DNA from: Planctomycetales bacterium
Lineage (GTDB): Bacteria > Planctomycetota > Planctomycetia > Planctomycetales > Planctomycetaceae
DNA: 64,000 bases
Direction of reading: 5' to 3'
Assembly: GCA_028285345.1 (NCBI GenBank)
Contig: JANQPT010000014.1
Coordinates: 372,001 to 436,000, forward strand
The notes under the pieces are model-generated. The model saw only the letters and a program-made list of their open reading frames with translations, was not told the origin of the DNA and made no database searches. Positions 1 to 10,005 of the stretch are shown here, in pieces. The stretch's first letter is position 1; the number at the start of each line of letters is the position of its first letter. The position numbers and the translations under genes were made by a program.

Positions 1-2
1 CG

Positions 3-1094
3 GCGCCGACAGGGTTTCCCGCTCGCACGATTCTGCCGACTGACGGTCCGCGAAATCCTAATACCGAAAAGGCGTATTCCGTCGCGCGCGACGAAGAGCG
101 ACGGAAGAAGGACGTGCTGTGGAAGGTGATCCAGCCCCGTTGGCCGACGAGTGCTGACGGTAAATGGTATTGGAAATGCGACACCAGTTCCGACGAGTTG
201 GATGGGCATTATTTCCTCTACGCCCGCTATTACGATTTGGTGGCGGACACCGAAGCGGAAAAGGAGCGGGTGCGCGAAGTCGTCCGCGAGATCACCGATC
301 ATCTGCTGGAAAACGATTTCAAACTCATCGACCATGACGGCAAGCCGACGCGGTGGGCAAATTTCAGCCCCGGCAGTCTCAACAATGATGCGGCTTGGTG
401 GGCGGGACGCGGGCTGAACTCACTGAGCATCCTCGGCCACCTCCGTGCAGCGGAGCACATTACCGGTGATTCCAAGTACGGCGATGCGGCGGACAATCTG
501 GCGATTGAACACGCCTTTGCCATGAACGTGATGTATCCCAAACAACAGCGGGGGCCGGGGTCGTTCGTGCAATTCGACGACGAGATGGCGTTTTTGAACT
601 ACTACAATCTGATCATGTACGAAAAGAATCCCAAATTGCGGGAGATGTTCACATTGAGCTGCCACGACTATTGGGAACTGGAGAACCCCGAGCGGAACTC
701 CTTCTTCAATTTCGCCTTCGCGGCACTCTGCCGCGGCGAGACGGTCAGCTCACCTTGGGGGACGCGCCACGTCTCGCCCAAGCAGCAATGCCTCCAAGAT
801 GCCGTGGAAACGCTCAAGCGATACCCGATGAACTTGGTCAACTGGAAGCAAACCAACAGCCACCGCATCGATCTGCTGCCGCTGTCGAAGCTGGTTCGCG
901 AAGGCGACGAAGCCGAGGGGCGGGGCTATCGTGTGGACGGAACCGTCCTGCCGATCGATGAGCGGTTTGTTCGGTACTGGAGCGACGATGCGTGGCAGCT
1001 CGATACCGGTGTGGACGGCAAAGATCTGGCGACTGGGATGCCATTCCTGTTGGCCTATCATATGGGGCGATATCACGGATTTATCAAAGAATGA
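3..1094 (+). CDS. C-terminal part of secreted paralogue of the next gene (5' end outside window)
   Basis: The reading frame is open from the first bases of the window, so the gene starts upstream. The visible product aligns along its length with the C-terminal half of the next gene: shared segments include GFPARTILPTDGP, ADGKWYWK, TSSDELDGHYFLY, DHDGKPTRW, RGLNSLS, DDEMAFLNYY and the closing GRYHGFI. The region is rich in aromatic residues and looks like an all-alpha barrel domain, but I do not recognise a named family. It ends 114 bases before the likely start of its paralogue, so the two probably arose by tandem duplication. Function unknown; an extracytoplasmic, carbohydrate-related role is only a guess from the neighbour's propeller domain. 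Confidence 0.8.
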   Translation, partial: APTGFPARTILPTDGPRNPNTEKAYSVARDEERRKKDVLWKVIQPRWPTSADGKWYWKCDTSSDELDGHYFLYARYYDLVADTEAEKERVREVVREITDHLLENDFKLIDHDGKPTRWANFSPGSLNNDAAWWAGRGLNSLSILGHLRAAEHITGDSKYGDAADNLAIEHAFAMNVMYPKQQRGPGSFVQFDDEMAFLNYYNLIMYEKNPKLREMFTLSCHDYWELENPERNSFFNFAFAALCRGETVSSPWGTRHVSPKQQCLQDAVETLKRYPMNLVNWKQTNSHRIDLLPLSKLVREGDEAEGRGYRVDGTVLPIDERFVRYWSDDAWQLDTGVDGKDLATGMPFLLAYHMGRYHGFIKE

Positions 1095-1208
1095 ACGTGA
1101 TCGGTGTGGTGTCGCTTGTCCTCAGGGCCGTGAATGAATAAACAGGATGATTCATCCCGAAGACCACCAATCCAGTCCACCGCGCTCGACCAGACACGAG
1201 GAAAGACC

Positions 1209-3572
1209 ATGAGGCGACCCAGACGAATTGCAGGAATCTCTGCGCGCGGCAAGCTGTTGTTGTTGGGAGTTGTCGCAGTCGGCACGGCTGCATTGTTCGC
1301 CACCACTGACGCCGCGGATCTGAACGGCAACAAGGGACTGGGTGGAATCAAGGTTGGCAAGTTTCTCAACGACGAGCGCGATTTCTATAACTTGCCGGGG
1401 GACGCGGTCAGCAGTATTGCGGTCACCGCCGACGGAACCGTATTGGCCGGCACTGAGCAAGGGCTGGCGAAGTTCTCAGACAACGGTTTTGAGGCTGTCG
1501 ACGGCGCGGCGCAGCCGGTTTCAGCAGTTGCTGCCTGGGGCGGCGGAGCGCTGTTGAGTTCCGGCGGGTCGATCATGCGATATCAAGACGGAGCAGTCTC
1601 GCCGCTGGCAACGCTGCCGGCCGGTGTCGAGGTTCTCTCGATTGGCGGTCGCAAGAGCGTGCTGATCGGGACTTCGACCGGGCTCTATTTCGCAGACGGC
1701 GGAGCGGTGAAGCCGTTTGCGAGCTTCAATAAGGTCGCCGGAAAGAATGCCGCGGTTTACAGCATTTCCGTCAGCAACAGCGGTCTGCTGGCCGTGGGGG
1801 CGTCGAGCGGATTGTACGAGCGGACCAAGCCGGGATCGTGGCAGCGGTTGCTCCCGTCGGAAGGAAATTACAGTTGGGCCCCCATCAACGTCCGCGGCAC
1901 GGCGTACGACCCGCAAGGCCGCCTGTGGTTTGCCGCGCCGCAGGGAGCGGGTGTGCGGACCGACGGCAAATGGCAACTTTTCACAGGCGCCGAAGGCCTG
2001 CCGTACGACGATTTCACCTGCCTGGCAGCGGGCAAGGACGCGGTCTGGTTTGGCACGACGATCGGTGCGGAAGTCTACCGTGACGGCGGCTGGTCCTATC
2101 GGCAGGGACTGCGGTGGGTGCCGGACGACCACATCAACGCCGCTGCCATCGCCCCGAACGGGGACGCTTGGTTCGCCACGAATAAGGGCGTCGGCCGCAT
2201 TCAACGCGTCGAAACGACGTTGGCTGCCAAGGCGAAGTTCTTTGAAGAGGAGATCGACAAATACCACCGCCGCACGCCATACGAGTACGTACTCGGCGTC
2301 GGACTGAAGGAGCCGGGAGATAAGTCGACGTTTTCTCAAAAGGACAGCGACAACGACGGGTTGTGGACGTCGATGTACGGCGCCGCGGAATGTTTTGCTT
2401 ATGCTCATTCCAAGGATCCCAAGGCCAAGGAGCGGGCCGACAAAGCAATGCGTGCCGTTGGATTTTTGAGCGAAGTCACTCAAGGGGGAGAGCACCCCGC
2501 CCCGTTTGGTTTTCCCGCCAGGACGATCTTGCCGACGGACGGGCCGGATCCAAATGAACACGCCAACCGCGAGCGCGATCTGAAGAATCAAGAGCGCGAT
2601 CCGCAATGGAAAATCATCGAGCCGCGTTGGCCGAAGAGCGCGGACGGCAAATGGTACTGGAAGACCGACACGAGCTCCGACGAATTGGACGGCCATTATT
2701 TCCTGTACGGCGTGTACTACGATCTGGCCGCTGAGACCGAAGAGGACAAAGAGTACGTCCGCAAAGTCGTCGCTCGCGTCACCGACCACTTGATCGAGCA
2801 CGATTTTCAATTGGTCGATCACGACGGCAAACCGACGCGCTGGGGACGTTTCAGTCCCAAGGAACTCAACCGCGACATCCGGTGGTCGACCGGCTTGCGA
2901 GGTTTGAATTCTTTGAGTCTGCTCTCTTATCTCATCGTCGCGGCGCACGTGACGGGCGACGAGAAGTACGAGAAGGCGTACAAGATGCTCTGCGACGAGG
3001 AGCTGTACCACGTCAATTCGCTGGTGGCCAAACGTCAGATGGGGATCGGGACCGGCAACCAATCGGACGACGAAATGGCGTTTATGGACTACTACGCCCT
3101 GCTCAACTACGAAACGGATCCGGATCTCCGGATGCACTATCTGGTGTCGATGATGCCGTATTGGAAGCTCGTCGAGCAGGAACGCAATCCCCTGTTCAAT
3201 TACATCTTCGCCTCCTGCTTCGACAAGATCGAGCGCGGAACCTACAGACGCGAAACGCCCAAATCGTGCCTGGAGGATGCGTTGTTCACGCTCAAACGGT
3301 ATCCGATCGACCGCGTGCGCTGGGGCTACAAGAACAGCCACCGCAAGGACATTGTGTTTCTGGAGGGAGCGTGGTTTGAAGCCTGGTGGCGGGACAAAAA
3401 GGGGATGCTCAACACCGGCGTCACGCTGCCGATCGACGAACGGTTCGTCGAACACTGGAATAAGGACGTCTGGTCGTTGGATGAAGGAGGCAACGGTAAC
3501 CAACTGGCCGACGGCACGTCGTTCCTGCTGCCCTATTACATGGGCCTGTACCACGGATTTATAATTGAGTGA
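1209..3572 (+). CDS. Secreted protein: two-component-regulator-type propeller plus conserved C-terminal helical domain
   Basis: The product is 787 residues from the ATG at 1209, which has a GAGGAAAG ribosome site just before it. An in-frame ATG at 1134 would add a tail in front of the signal peptide and is less likely. Residues about 10-35 form a signal peptide (basic start, hydrophobic run, then ATTDAAD). Residues about 40-350 contain repeated short blades of the kind DGTVLAGTEQGLAKF, GRLWFAAPQGAGV and GDAWFATNKGVGRI, typical of the two-component regulator propeller family. Residues about 360-787 match the truncated gene upstream. Family knowledge says such propellers sense extracytoplasmic ligands. 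No kinase domain is present, so the actual role is unknown. Confidence 0.85.
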   Translation: MRRPRRIAGISARGKLLLLGVVAVGTAALFATTDAADLNGNKGLGGIKVGKFLNDERDFYNLPGDAVSSIAVTADGTVLAGTEQGLAKFSDNGFEAVDGAAQPVSAVAAWGGGALLSSGGSIMRYQDGAVSPLATLPAGVEVLSIGGRKSVLIGTSTGLYFADGGAVKPFASFNKVAGKNAAVYSISVSNSGLLAVGASSGLYERTKPGSWQRLLPSEGNYSWAPINVRGTAYDPQGRLWFAAPQGAGVRTDGKWQLFTGAEGLPYDDFTCLAAGKDAVWFGTTIGAEVYRDGGWSYRQGLRWVPDDHINAAAIAPNGDAWFATNKGVGRIQRVETTLAAKAKFFEEEIDKYHRRTPYEYVLGVGLKEPGDKSTFSQKDSDNDGLWTSMYGAAECFAYAHSKDPKAKERADKAMRAVGFLSEVTQGGEHPAPFGFPARTILPTDGPDPNEHANRERDLKNQERDPQWKIIEPRWPKSADGKWYWKTDTSSDELDGHYFLYGVYYDLAAETEEDKEYVRKVVARVTDHLIEHDFQLVDHDGKPTRWGRFSPKELNRDIRWSTGLRGLNSLSLLSYLIVAAHVTGDEKYEKAYKMLCDEELYHVNSLVAKRQMGIGTGNQSDDEMAFMDYYALLNYETDPDLRMHYLVSMMPYWKLVEQERNPLFNYIFASCFDKIERGTYRRETPKSCLEDALFTLKRYPIDRVRWGYKNSHRKDIVFLEGAWFEAWWRDKKGMLNTGVTLPIDERFVEHWNKDVWSLDEGGNGNQLADGTSFLLPYYMGLYHGFIIE

Positions 3573-3694
3573 GGCGAGCGGCGGGATCCTTTGACCACGT
3601 AGATTCCCTATTCGCAATACCCGCAGCACCGGCCTCAGCCGGGCGCCGTCGCAAACTGTGTCCCCACAAGACGCTGCGCCGCGCTTGTCGCAAC

Positions 3695-3752
3695 TTAGGA
3701 CGATCAGCACGCGATCGTGTGATATTCTGCACACGATCGCGTCTTATCCTAA
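3695..3752. repeat. Long intergenic hairpin
   Basis: A perfect 12-base inverted repeat (CGCGATCGTGTG at 3710-3721 and CACACGATCGCG at 3730-3741) encloses an 8-base loop. An outer 6-base stem (TTAGGA at 3695-3700, TCCTAA at 3747-3752) extends it. No T-tract follows, so it is not a textbook intrinsic terminator. It sits between two plus-strand genes and could be a processing or transcription-end structure. Confidence 0.7.
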
Positions 3753-3838
3753 AGAGGGCAGCGTAGCCGGACCGTCAGGAATCAGGCGCCGCATGGCAAG
3801 TGCTCCGACCGAAGTCGATCCGTAAATAGGGGATCGTC

Positions 3839-6800
3839 GTGTTCTTCGAAACCGTGTCATTGTATCTGATGGTCGCTTTCTTAGTGGCGGTCATTGGACG
3901 CGGAATCTGGTTGATCGGGCAGCGGGCGACTTCGCATCTCCGGAAGGAAGACAACCCTGCTGATGGTTCCCCGCCGCCCTGCCCGGAATGCGGCTCGCGA
4001 TTGCGGAGGATTAATCGGCGTTGTCCGGAGTGTGGGTTCGATTTCGACATCGCGCCGCAACAATCGGGTGCTGCCGGTTTGCCGTTGTCCGAACTGGAGA
4101 ATCTTAAGAAGCAGACCGATCGCTTATTGCGGCGCGGGATCCTGGACCAGGATCAACATACGGCGATTTGTGATGTGATCCGCGCAAAGCAGCGCCGATT
4201 GCGCGCGGCCGAAGCCCTGCCACTTCAACCGCTGCCGAAGCGGGAACCGAAGAAACGAGAGGTTCCCACCGAACTGATCTTTGAGGATGCGGTTCCGCCT
4301 CCTAAGCCGCAATCGGAACAGGCGCCGAGTCCTGAGCCGACCGTCGCGGAGGCGATTCCTGCGGAACCGTCTCAGCCGCTGACGGACATGTTGCGCGCGT
4401 TTATGGAGCAGCGCAACATTCGCTGGGGCGAGCTCGTCAGTGGACTGCTGATCGTCGGCAGTTCGATCGGATTGGTGATCAGTCTGTGGGCGACATTGCG
4501 CGATGCGGTTCCTTACTTTCCGGCACTGCTGTTTCTGCTGGCAACCGCCGCCATTCATGGTGCGGGTGTTTATACATTGAAGAAGTGGAAACTCCGTTCC
4601 ACCAGCCGCGGTCTGCTAATGATTGCGGGGTTGTTGATTCCCTTGAACTATTTGGCGGCGATCGCGCTTTCGGAAACACGGCCGATTACCGATCCGTATT
4701 ACATCGGCAGCGTGTTGATCGGCACGATCGCGTTTGCCTCGATGGCATACACCGGAGGTCGCATTCTTCTACTCAACGGCACGCTCTCCTACTTTGTTGC
4801 CTTGTGGGGTGCGGCCTGCAGTCAACTGCTGCTGTCTCGCCAAATCTCGCCGGGCATGTCGGCGGGAAAGCTCGTCGCGGTCACGGCAGCGCCGCTGGTC
4901 TGTTTTGTCGTCGCGATGCTCCTGCAATTGCGGCAGTCGCTCGCGTGGCATCATCTGACTCCGCGTCGCGTCGGACAGATGCTCATGCTTTTAGGGATCG
5001 GAGTCTTCTCGCTGCTGGTCTCTCTCGGTTTGGCGGCGTGGAAGCTACACGATCTGCCGCAACTGCTGACGGAACTTGCACCGTCTCTCAGTCTCGCCCT
5101 AATCCCCGTTTTGGGTCTGGCGCTGGTCATTCAGCGGGGCGCAATCGCGCCGCGAATGGCCAAGTTACAAGTCGCGGGCACATCGGTCGCCGTATTGGCG
5201 GCACTCATGATGCTCTCCGCGGTGGTGTTTGCCTGGCCGCGTCCCGAATTGCTGATCGCGGTGGGGCTGATCGACTTTGTCGCACTGTCGCTGATGGCCG
5301 TTCGGGCGGAGTTCGTTCCGTTGCACGTCCCCGCGACCGCCGCCGTGGCATTGGCGGGTCTACTCGGTTTTCACGCTGCTACGGACAATCTTGCGCTGAC
5401 CGGGCCGGTTAGCGGGGCTGAGTTGGGCGGTGTGCTGCTGATGGGCAGCAGTTCCGTGGTACTGACCGTTTTTGCACTGCTGCTGGCGGTAGCGGCGGGA
5501 GGATTGCATCGCGCCGGAAAATCCGCGGTTGCGACGGCCTATTTGTGTTCGGCGGCCGGATTGGCGGCGGTCAGTCTGGGAATCGCCGCGTATGCGGGGT
5601 TTGTCTCGGGGATTCAGCACGAATGGACCACGCCCGTCTTTGCCGTGTTGGCGGTGGCGGGGCTACTGGCCAATTTACACTTTCGTCGATCGTGGATGGC
5701 TTTTTCCAGTGCGGGATTGCTGTTTGTCGCTTTGACACATGGGTTGTTTTGGAACGAAGTTCTCACGGCTCAGCTTGCTGGTTGGCAATTGATGCCCAAT
5801 CAGCCGTTCCTGATGGTGTGTGCGCTGCACGCGACCATCTGCTGTGTGACGGCGATGGCGATTTGGCGGCGCCCGACACCGCAACCACCGGTCGATGAGG
5901 ATGCGGAGCTGGGACTGTGGCACGGATTGGCCAATCCCCTGTTGGCGGCAGCCACCATGTCGTCCGGGCTGGCTGTGCCGGCGATTCTGATCGTTCCGGC
6001 AGACCAGTTGGCAATTCACGCGGCATATGGTTTCTGGGTGACGGCGGTTTGGCTGGCCGTTGCGTTTGCGTGGAGTTCTCAGCCTGGAATGGCAGCCGTT
6101 CAGATTCTGTCAACGATCTCCGTCGGTTTTTTGGTGACGCATTTTTGTCGTTTGCAGAACTGGTGGTCCGGTTCGTACCTCGATCCGCGCCTCCTGCAGG
6201 CACAAGCGGCCGTGATGGCACTTTGGAGCATGTTGTGGGTGAGCCTGCGCACCCTCGCGCGGCCGTTTCCGCGCTGGGCGACGCTTTGGAATTCCACAAC
6301 GACGGTTGATCGAGTGTTGCTGGGCGCGGTGACCGTCGCCAGCCTGTTGCTCACCACGGCTGGGTGCGTGCCGGGTATCGACGCGGAGCTACGGCAAATC
6401 GTCGTCAATCCTTCATCGGAGGGGGTCTCTCCGGTTTTGTTCGGTCTAACGATTCTCACTGCAGTCGGCGTGTTTGTGGCCGCCTCGCTGGCCTTGATTC
6501 CCAAGCGGCGGATCGCGTTTTTCTCCGGGCTGTCGGCATTGACCGCGGCGTGGGCGTTCCCCGTTTGGGACGATCTAACGGCCGCGTATTGGGAAGCCGC
6601 CGGAGTATCTCACACCGTCGCCTATCAAGGGGCGCTCCCCTGGATACTGCCGGCCGTGATCTTCGTCGCCTTACTGGTTGCCATGAAAGAGCGGTATTCG
6701 AACGTGGTCTTGAGCGGATTGTTGTTGATATCGCTCAGCGTTCCACTGTTGATTGCCGGTCAGTTTGAAATCGCGCAGGCGACGGCGACCGTCCTGCGGT

Positions 6801-9800
6801 GGACGTTGGCCCTGCACGGGTTGGTCATCGCGGCGATTGTCTGCAGCAGACGGTATTGGCTTCCCGCAATCAGCCGATTTTCCGCGGCAGCAAATGATCG
6901 GATCTCCGGATCGGGAATCATCGTCCTGCGAAGCTTGGCGCTGACGGTGACCCTGACCCCGATCGTGGCGCTGACGTTACGGCAGATTGTCTTGCTAGTC
7001 TCGTCTGAGGCGTCGATTGCCGGGCCTGTCGTGGCAACGTTCCTTGGAGAAATTTCTGCGGCATGGTCGCTGGGCATTCCACTATTCTTGCTCTCGGCAG
7101 TCTTCGCCGCCTATGCCGTGCGTGAGCGATCGCCCCATTTTGCAGTTGCGGCGTCGTTGATGCTCAACTTAACCGCCTGCGTCGCGGTGCTGCTCACCAG
7201 ATCTGCCGAACAACTGTGGGTTGAGTTCTTCCAGTGGAATGCGGTGATCTGCTCCGGCTGCGCGGTGGTCGTCTACCTGACACGGCGGTGGATTGAACCG
7301 GCAAAACGCTGGAGCGCGTTCAATCTCGCCTCTCCGTTGGAGTTCCAAGTACTGCTCGCCGGCCACCTGACGTTGCTGCTTGCCGGATGGGCGACAGTGA
7401 TGATCATCGTCCGACCGGGTGACCTGTCCGCAACGATCTCCATCCTAGGTGGAACGCTCAGTTACGTCGCGTGGGTGCTGGCATCGTTGGCGGCGGTGAT
7501 GTTTTATCGTGACTGCTTCAACCTCTCCCGTTTGAGCCTGATCCCGTCAGCCGCTCTGGGGCTGGTCGGCTTGTTGGCTGCATCCAGTTCCCGCTGGAAC
7601 GTCGCCGACTCGTGGATAAGCTTTCACGTACTGTTGTCCGGCTGGAGCGTGGTTTCGGTGCTCTGTGCAGCGGCGGCAGTGTATGCGACGTACACCCGAC
7701 GTTTTCACGATAACGAAACCGCAAATGCATTCGTGCCCGCGCTGGTTCGCTGGTCGACCGCGATCGGCATTGCCGTTGTCTTACTGTCGGTCCGCAGCTT
7801 GTGGGAAGATCCCGGGCGGCCTTATTGGTCGGCGGCACCCGTCGCGATTACCGCGCTGACCGCTGCCGGCTTGGCCCTGCGCGGACGCGATCAGCGGTTC
7901 GCATACCTCTCGAGCCTGCTCACCGTGCTGGCGACCGCATTCATTTGGATGCAACCGTGGCTGAATATGAACGTGCCCTACACGCCTCAAGCTGGGGTGC
8001 ATCTGGCACAAGCCTGTCTTTCCAGCTTGGTGATGGCAGGAATCGTGTGGCTGGCGGTCGAGGTCTATTGGCAACGTCGCAGAGGGTGTCGCTTCGATGA
8101 GACTCACCTGTTGCTCCCCATTCACCGTCTCGCGGCTGCCCTCGGATTGATCGGATTGATCTGTTCGGTCAACGTCGGACTGATGGTGCAGCACCTCCCC
8201 GAATTGCAGGGAAAACTCGCGCTCGATGTCAGCAATCTCGGCGGCTGGACGATTGTGGCGAGCCTGGCGGTGTTGCTGTGCGGGTCGTTGTGGGACACGC
8301 ACGCCCAACGGCCGCTTGCAGGGCTGTACGTATTGGGACTCTGCGCGACCGGTCTGATCCTGCACGAACTGGAATTGTCCACCAGGAACTTGGTGTACGG
8401 CCTCGGCATCGCATCCTCGGCGGTCTCGTTAATCTGCGGCGCAGCCTGGTGGAGTCGAACTGCTTTGGCCCAATTCGGCCGGCGGATGCACGTCACGCGA
8501 ACCGATTCCCTGATCGAGCATACGGGCCGCTGGCTTCCGGCCGCTCAGTTGATCACGATCGGCTTGTGCGTATTGATCGCATTCTGGGCGGTCACGACTT
8601 TTGAGGCGCTTAACCTGAGACTGTATGCCGCAGTGGCCGTTGGGCTGACTGCGGCGGCGACCGCCGCCTTTGCGCAAGACACGCGGCGTCTCCTTTTTCA
8701 AATCCTGACGCTGTCGATTCTCGTCATCGCCGCGGTTGATGTCAGTTGGGCGTTGATGGACATCAATGCGTACGAGATTCCGTGGCTTCACCGGGCCATT
8801 CGGGTACTGGTTGTCGTGTCGGGAATGTCGTTTCTCTACGGCGCTCTACTTCTCCGAATGTTGCCGAGCAGCCTGAGTTGGCACCGCGCCGTCAAATCGA
8901 CGGCCGGTCTGACGCTCTGCGCAGCGCTCGTCTCGTTGGCGGCCGTCCTGTCGTTGGAGGCTTATTGGTACCCATTGTTCACTCGGCTGCCGTTGAGCGT
9001 CTATGAGTTTACGGCGGTCGTCGCAATGTTGGCGGTGCTGATTGCCGGTTTGATTTCGATGGCGGTCTCTCCGGGTAGCGATCCCTTGGGACTGTCCGAA
9101 CGGGGGCGGATGTTTTATGTGTATGCCGCCGAAGCAGTCGGGGCGCTGCTGTTTCTGCACATCTACCTGACGAGGCCGGAACTGTTTCGCGGGTATATTC
9201 GCCCTTACTGGCCGTTGGTTGTGATGGCGATCGCCTTCTGCGGCGTCGGGGTGGGAGAGCTGTTCTCGAAATTCAAACTGCGCGTGCTGGCGGAACCGCT
9301 GCGGCAAACCGGCGTCTTTCTGCCGTTGTTGCCGGCGTTGGGGTTTTGGACATTAGAATCGAGATTGGACTACTCGACGGTATTGTTCGTCGCGGGTCTG
9401 TTGTACGTGATCGCGTCGATGTGGCGGAAGAACTTCTGGCACGCCGCCGCAGCGGGATTGGCCGGCAATGCCGGATTGTGGGCCTTGTGGCATGAACACG
9501 GCACGGGATTGTTTGAGCATCCGCAACTGTGGATGATTCCGCCGGCCCTATCGGTGCTGGCCGCGGCGCACTGGCACCGCGAGAAGCTCTCCGAAGCGCA
9601 GCTGACGGCGCTGCGTTATTCGAGCATTATCGTGATTTACGTCAGCTCGACCGGCGACATGTTCATCACGGGCGTCGCTGAGAGTCTCTGGATGCCGATG
9701 ATTCTGGCAGGTCTCTCGGTGGCGGGAGTGCTGGCGGGAATCGTGCTCCACGTGCGTGCGTTTGTGTACCTTGGCGCGTCGTTCTTGTTCGTCTCGATTG

Positions 9801-9964
9801 TCAGCATGGTCTGGCACGCGGCGCGAAATATCAACCACGTCTGGCCCTGGTGGGCGTTTGGAATTGTGATGGGCCTGCTGATTCTGACTCTGTTCGGCGT
9901 CTTTGAGAAAAAACGCAATGAAGTGCTGGGCCTGTTGGGGGAATTCCGGCAGTGGGAAGCGTAA
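3839..9964 (+). CDS. Giant polytopic membrane protein (2041 aa) with N-terminal zinc ribbon
   Basis: The start is a GTG preceded by AGGGGAT. Residues about 7-22 form one hydrophobic segment, followed by a double CxxC zinc ribbon (CPECGSRLRR and RRCPECGFDFD, about residues 42-68). Next come a charged helix region with EDQHTAICDVIRAKQRR-like sequence and a Pro/Glu-rich linker to about residue 190. From there to the C-terminus the protein is almost continuous hydrophobic helices separated by short charged loops, probably more than 45 membrane spans. The layout recalls DUF2157/DUF2339-type multi-span proteins, but the length is far above those families. No catalytic motif is visible. It is followed by a convergent gene with a hairpin array in between. 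Function unknown; an envelope or glycan/lipid-handling role is only speculation. Confidence 0.85.
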   Translation: MFFETVSLYLMVAFLVAVIGRGIWLIGQRATSHLRKEDNPADGSPPPCPECGSRLRRINRRCPECGFDFDIAPQQSGAAGLPLSELENLKKQTDRLLRRGILDQDQHTAICDVIRAKQRRLRAAEALPLQPLPKREPKKREVPTELIFEDAVPPPKPQSEQAPSPEPTVAEAIPAEPSQPLTDMLRAFMEQRNIRWGELVSGLLIVGSSIGLVISLWATLRDAVPYFPALLFLLATAAIHGAGVYTLKKWKLRSTSRGLLMIAGLLIPLNYLAAIALSETRPITDPYYIGSVLIGTIAFASMAYTGGRILLLNGTLSYFVALWGAACSQLLLSRQISPGMSAGKLVAVTAAPLVCFVVAMLLQLRQSLAWHHLTPRRVGQMLMLLGIGVFSLLVSLGLAAWKLHDLPQLLTELAPSLSLALIPVLGLALVIQRGAIAPRMAKLQVAGTSVAVLAALMMLSAVVFAWPRPELLIAVGLIDFVALSLMAVRAEFVPLHVPATAAVALAGLLGFHAATDNLALTGPVSGAELGGVLLMGSSSVVLTVFALLLAVAAGGLHRAGKSAVATAYLCSAAGLAAVSLGIAAYAGFVSGIQHEWTTPVFAVLAVAGLLANLHFRRSWMAFSSAGLLFVALTHGLFWNEVLTAQLAGWQLMPNQPFLMVCALHATICCVTAMAIWRRPTPQPPVDEDAELGLWHGLANPLLAAATMSSGLAVPAILIVPADQLAIHAAYGFWVTAVWLAVAFAWSSQPGMAAVQILSTISVGFLVTHFCRLQNWWSGSYLDPRLLQAQAAVMALWSMLWVSLRTLARPFPRWATLWNSTTTVDRVLLGAVTVASLLLTTAGCVPGIDAELRQIVVNPSSEGVSPVLFGLTILTAVGVFVAASLALIPKRRIAFFSGLSALTAAWAFPVWDDLTAAYWEAAGVSHTVAYQGALPWILPAVIFVALLVAMKERYSNVVLSGLLLISLSVPLLIAGQFEIAQATATVLRWTLALHGLVIAAIVCSRRYWLPAISRFSAAANDRISGSGIIVLRSLALTVTLTPIVALTLRQIVLLVSSEASIAGPVVATFLGEISAAWSLGIPLFLLSAVFAAYAVRERSPHFAVAASLMLNLTACVAVLLTRSAEQLWVEFFQWNAVICSGCAVVVYLTRRWIEPAKRWSAFNLASPLEFQVLLAGHLTLLLAGWATVMIIVRPGDLSATISILGGTLSYVAWVLASLAAVMFYRDCFNLSRLSLIPSAALGLVGLLAASSSRWNVADSWISFHVLLSGWSVVSVLCAAAAVYATYTRRFHDNETANAFVPALVRWSTAIGIAVVLLSVRSLWEDPGRPYWSAAPVAITALTAAGLALRGRDQRFAYLSSLLTVLATAFIWMQPWLNMNVPYTPQAGVHLAQACLSSLVMAGIVWLAVEVYWQRRRGCRFDETHLLLPIHRLAAALGLIGLICSVNVGLMVQHLPELQGKLALDVSNLGGWTIVASLAVLLCGSLWDTHAQRPLAGLYVLGLCATGLILHELELSTRNLVYGLGIASSAVSLICGAAWWSRTALAQFGRRMHVTRTDSLIEHTGRWLPAAQLITIGLCVLIAFWAVTTFEALNLRLYAAVAVGLTAAATAAFAQDTRRLLFQILTLSILVIAAVDVSWALMDINAYEIPWLHRAIRVLVVVSGMSFLYGALLLRMLPSSLSWHRAVKSTAGLTLCAALVSLAAVLSLEAYWYPLFTRLPLSVYEFTAVVAMLAVLIAGLISMAVSPGSDPLGLSERGRMFYVYAAEAVGALLFLHIYLTRPELFRGYIRPYWPLVVMAIAFCGVGVGELFSKFKLRVLAEPLRQTGVFLPLLPALGFWTLESRLDYSTVLFVAGLLYVIASMWRKNFWHAAAAGLAGNAGLWALWHEHGTGLFEHPQLWMIPPALSVLAAAHWHREKLSEAQLTALRYSSIIVIYVSSTGDMFITGVAESLWMPMILAGLSVAGVLAGIVLHVRAFVYLGASFLFVSIVSMVWHAARNINHVWPWWAFGIVMGLLILTLFGVFEKKRNEVLGLLGEFRQWEA

Positions 9965-10005
9965 ACGACGTGAGCAACCGCGCGCAACTCAACTCCGACC
10001 GTATC

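Noticed and set aside
1521-3734. 737-residue minus-strand open frame opposite the propeller gene
   Set aside because: It is antisense to a gene with clear signal peptide and domains. Composition is that of a mirrored GC-rich frame, and no motif is seen.
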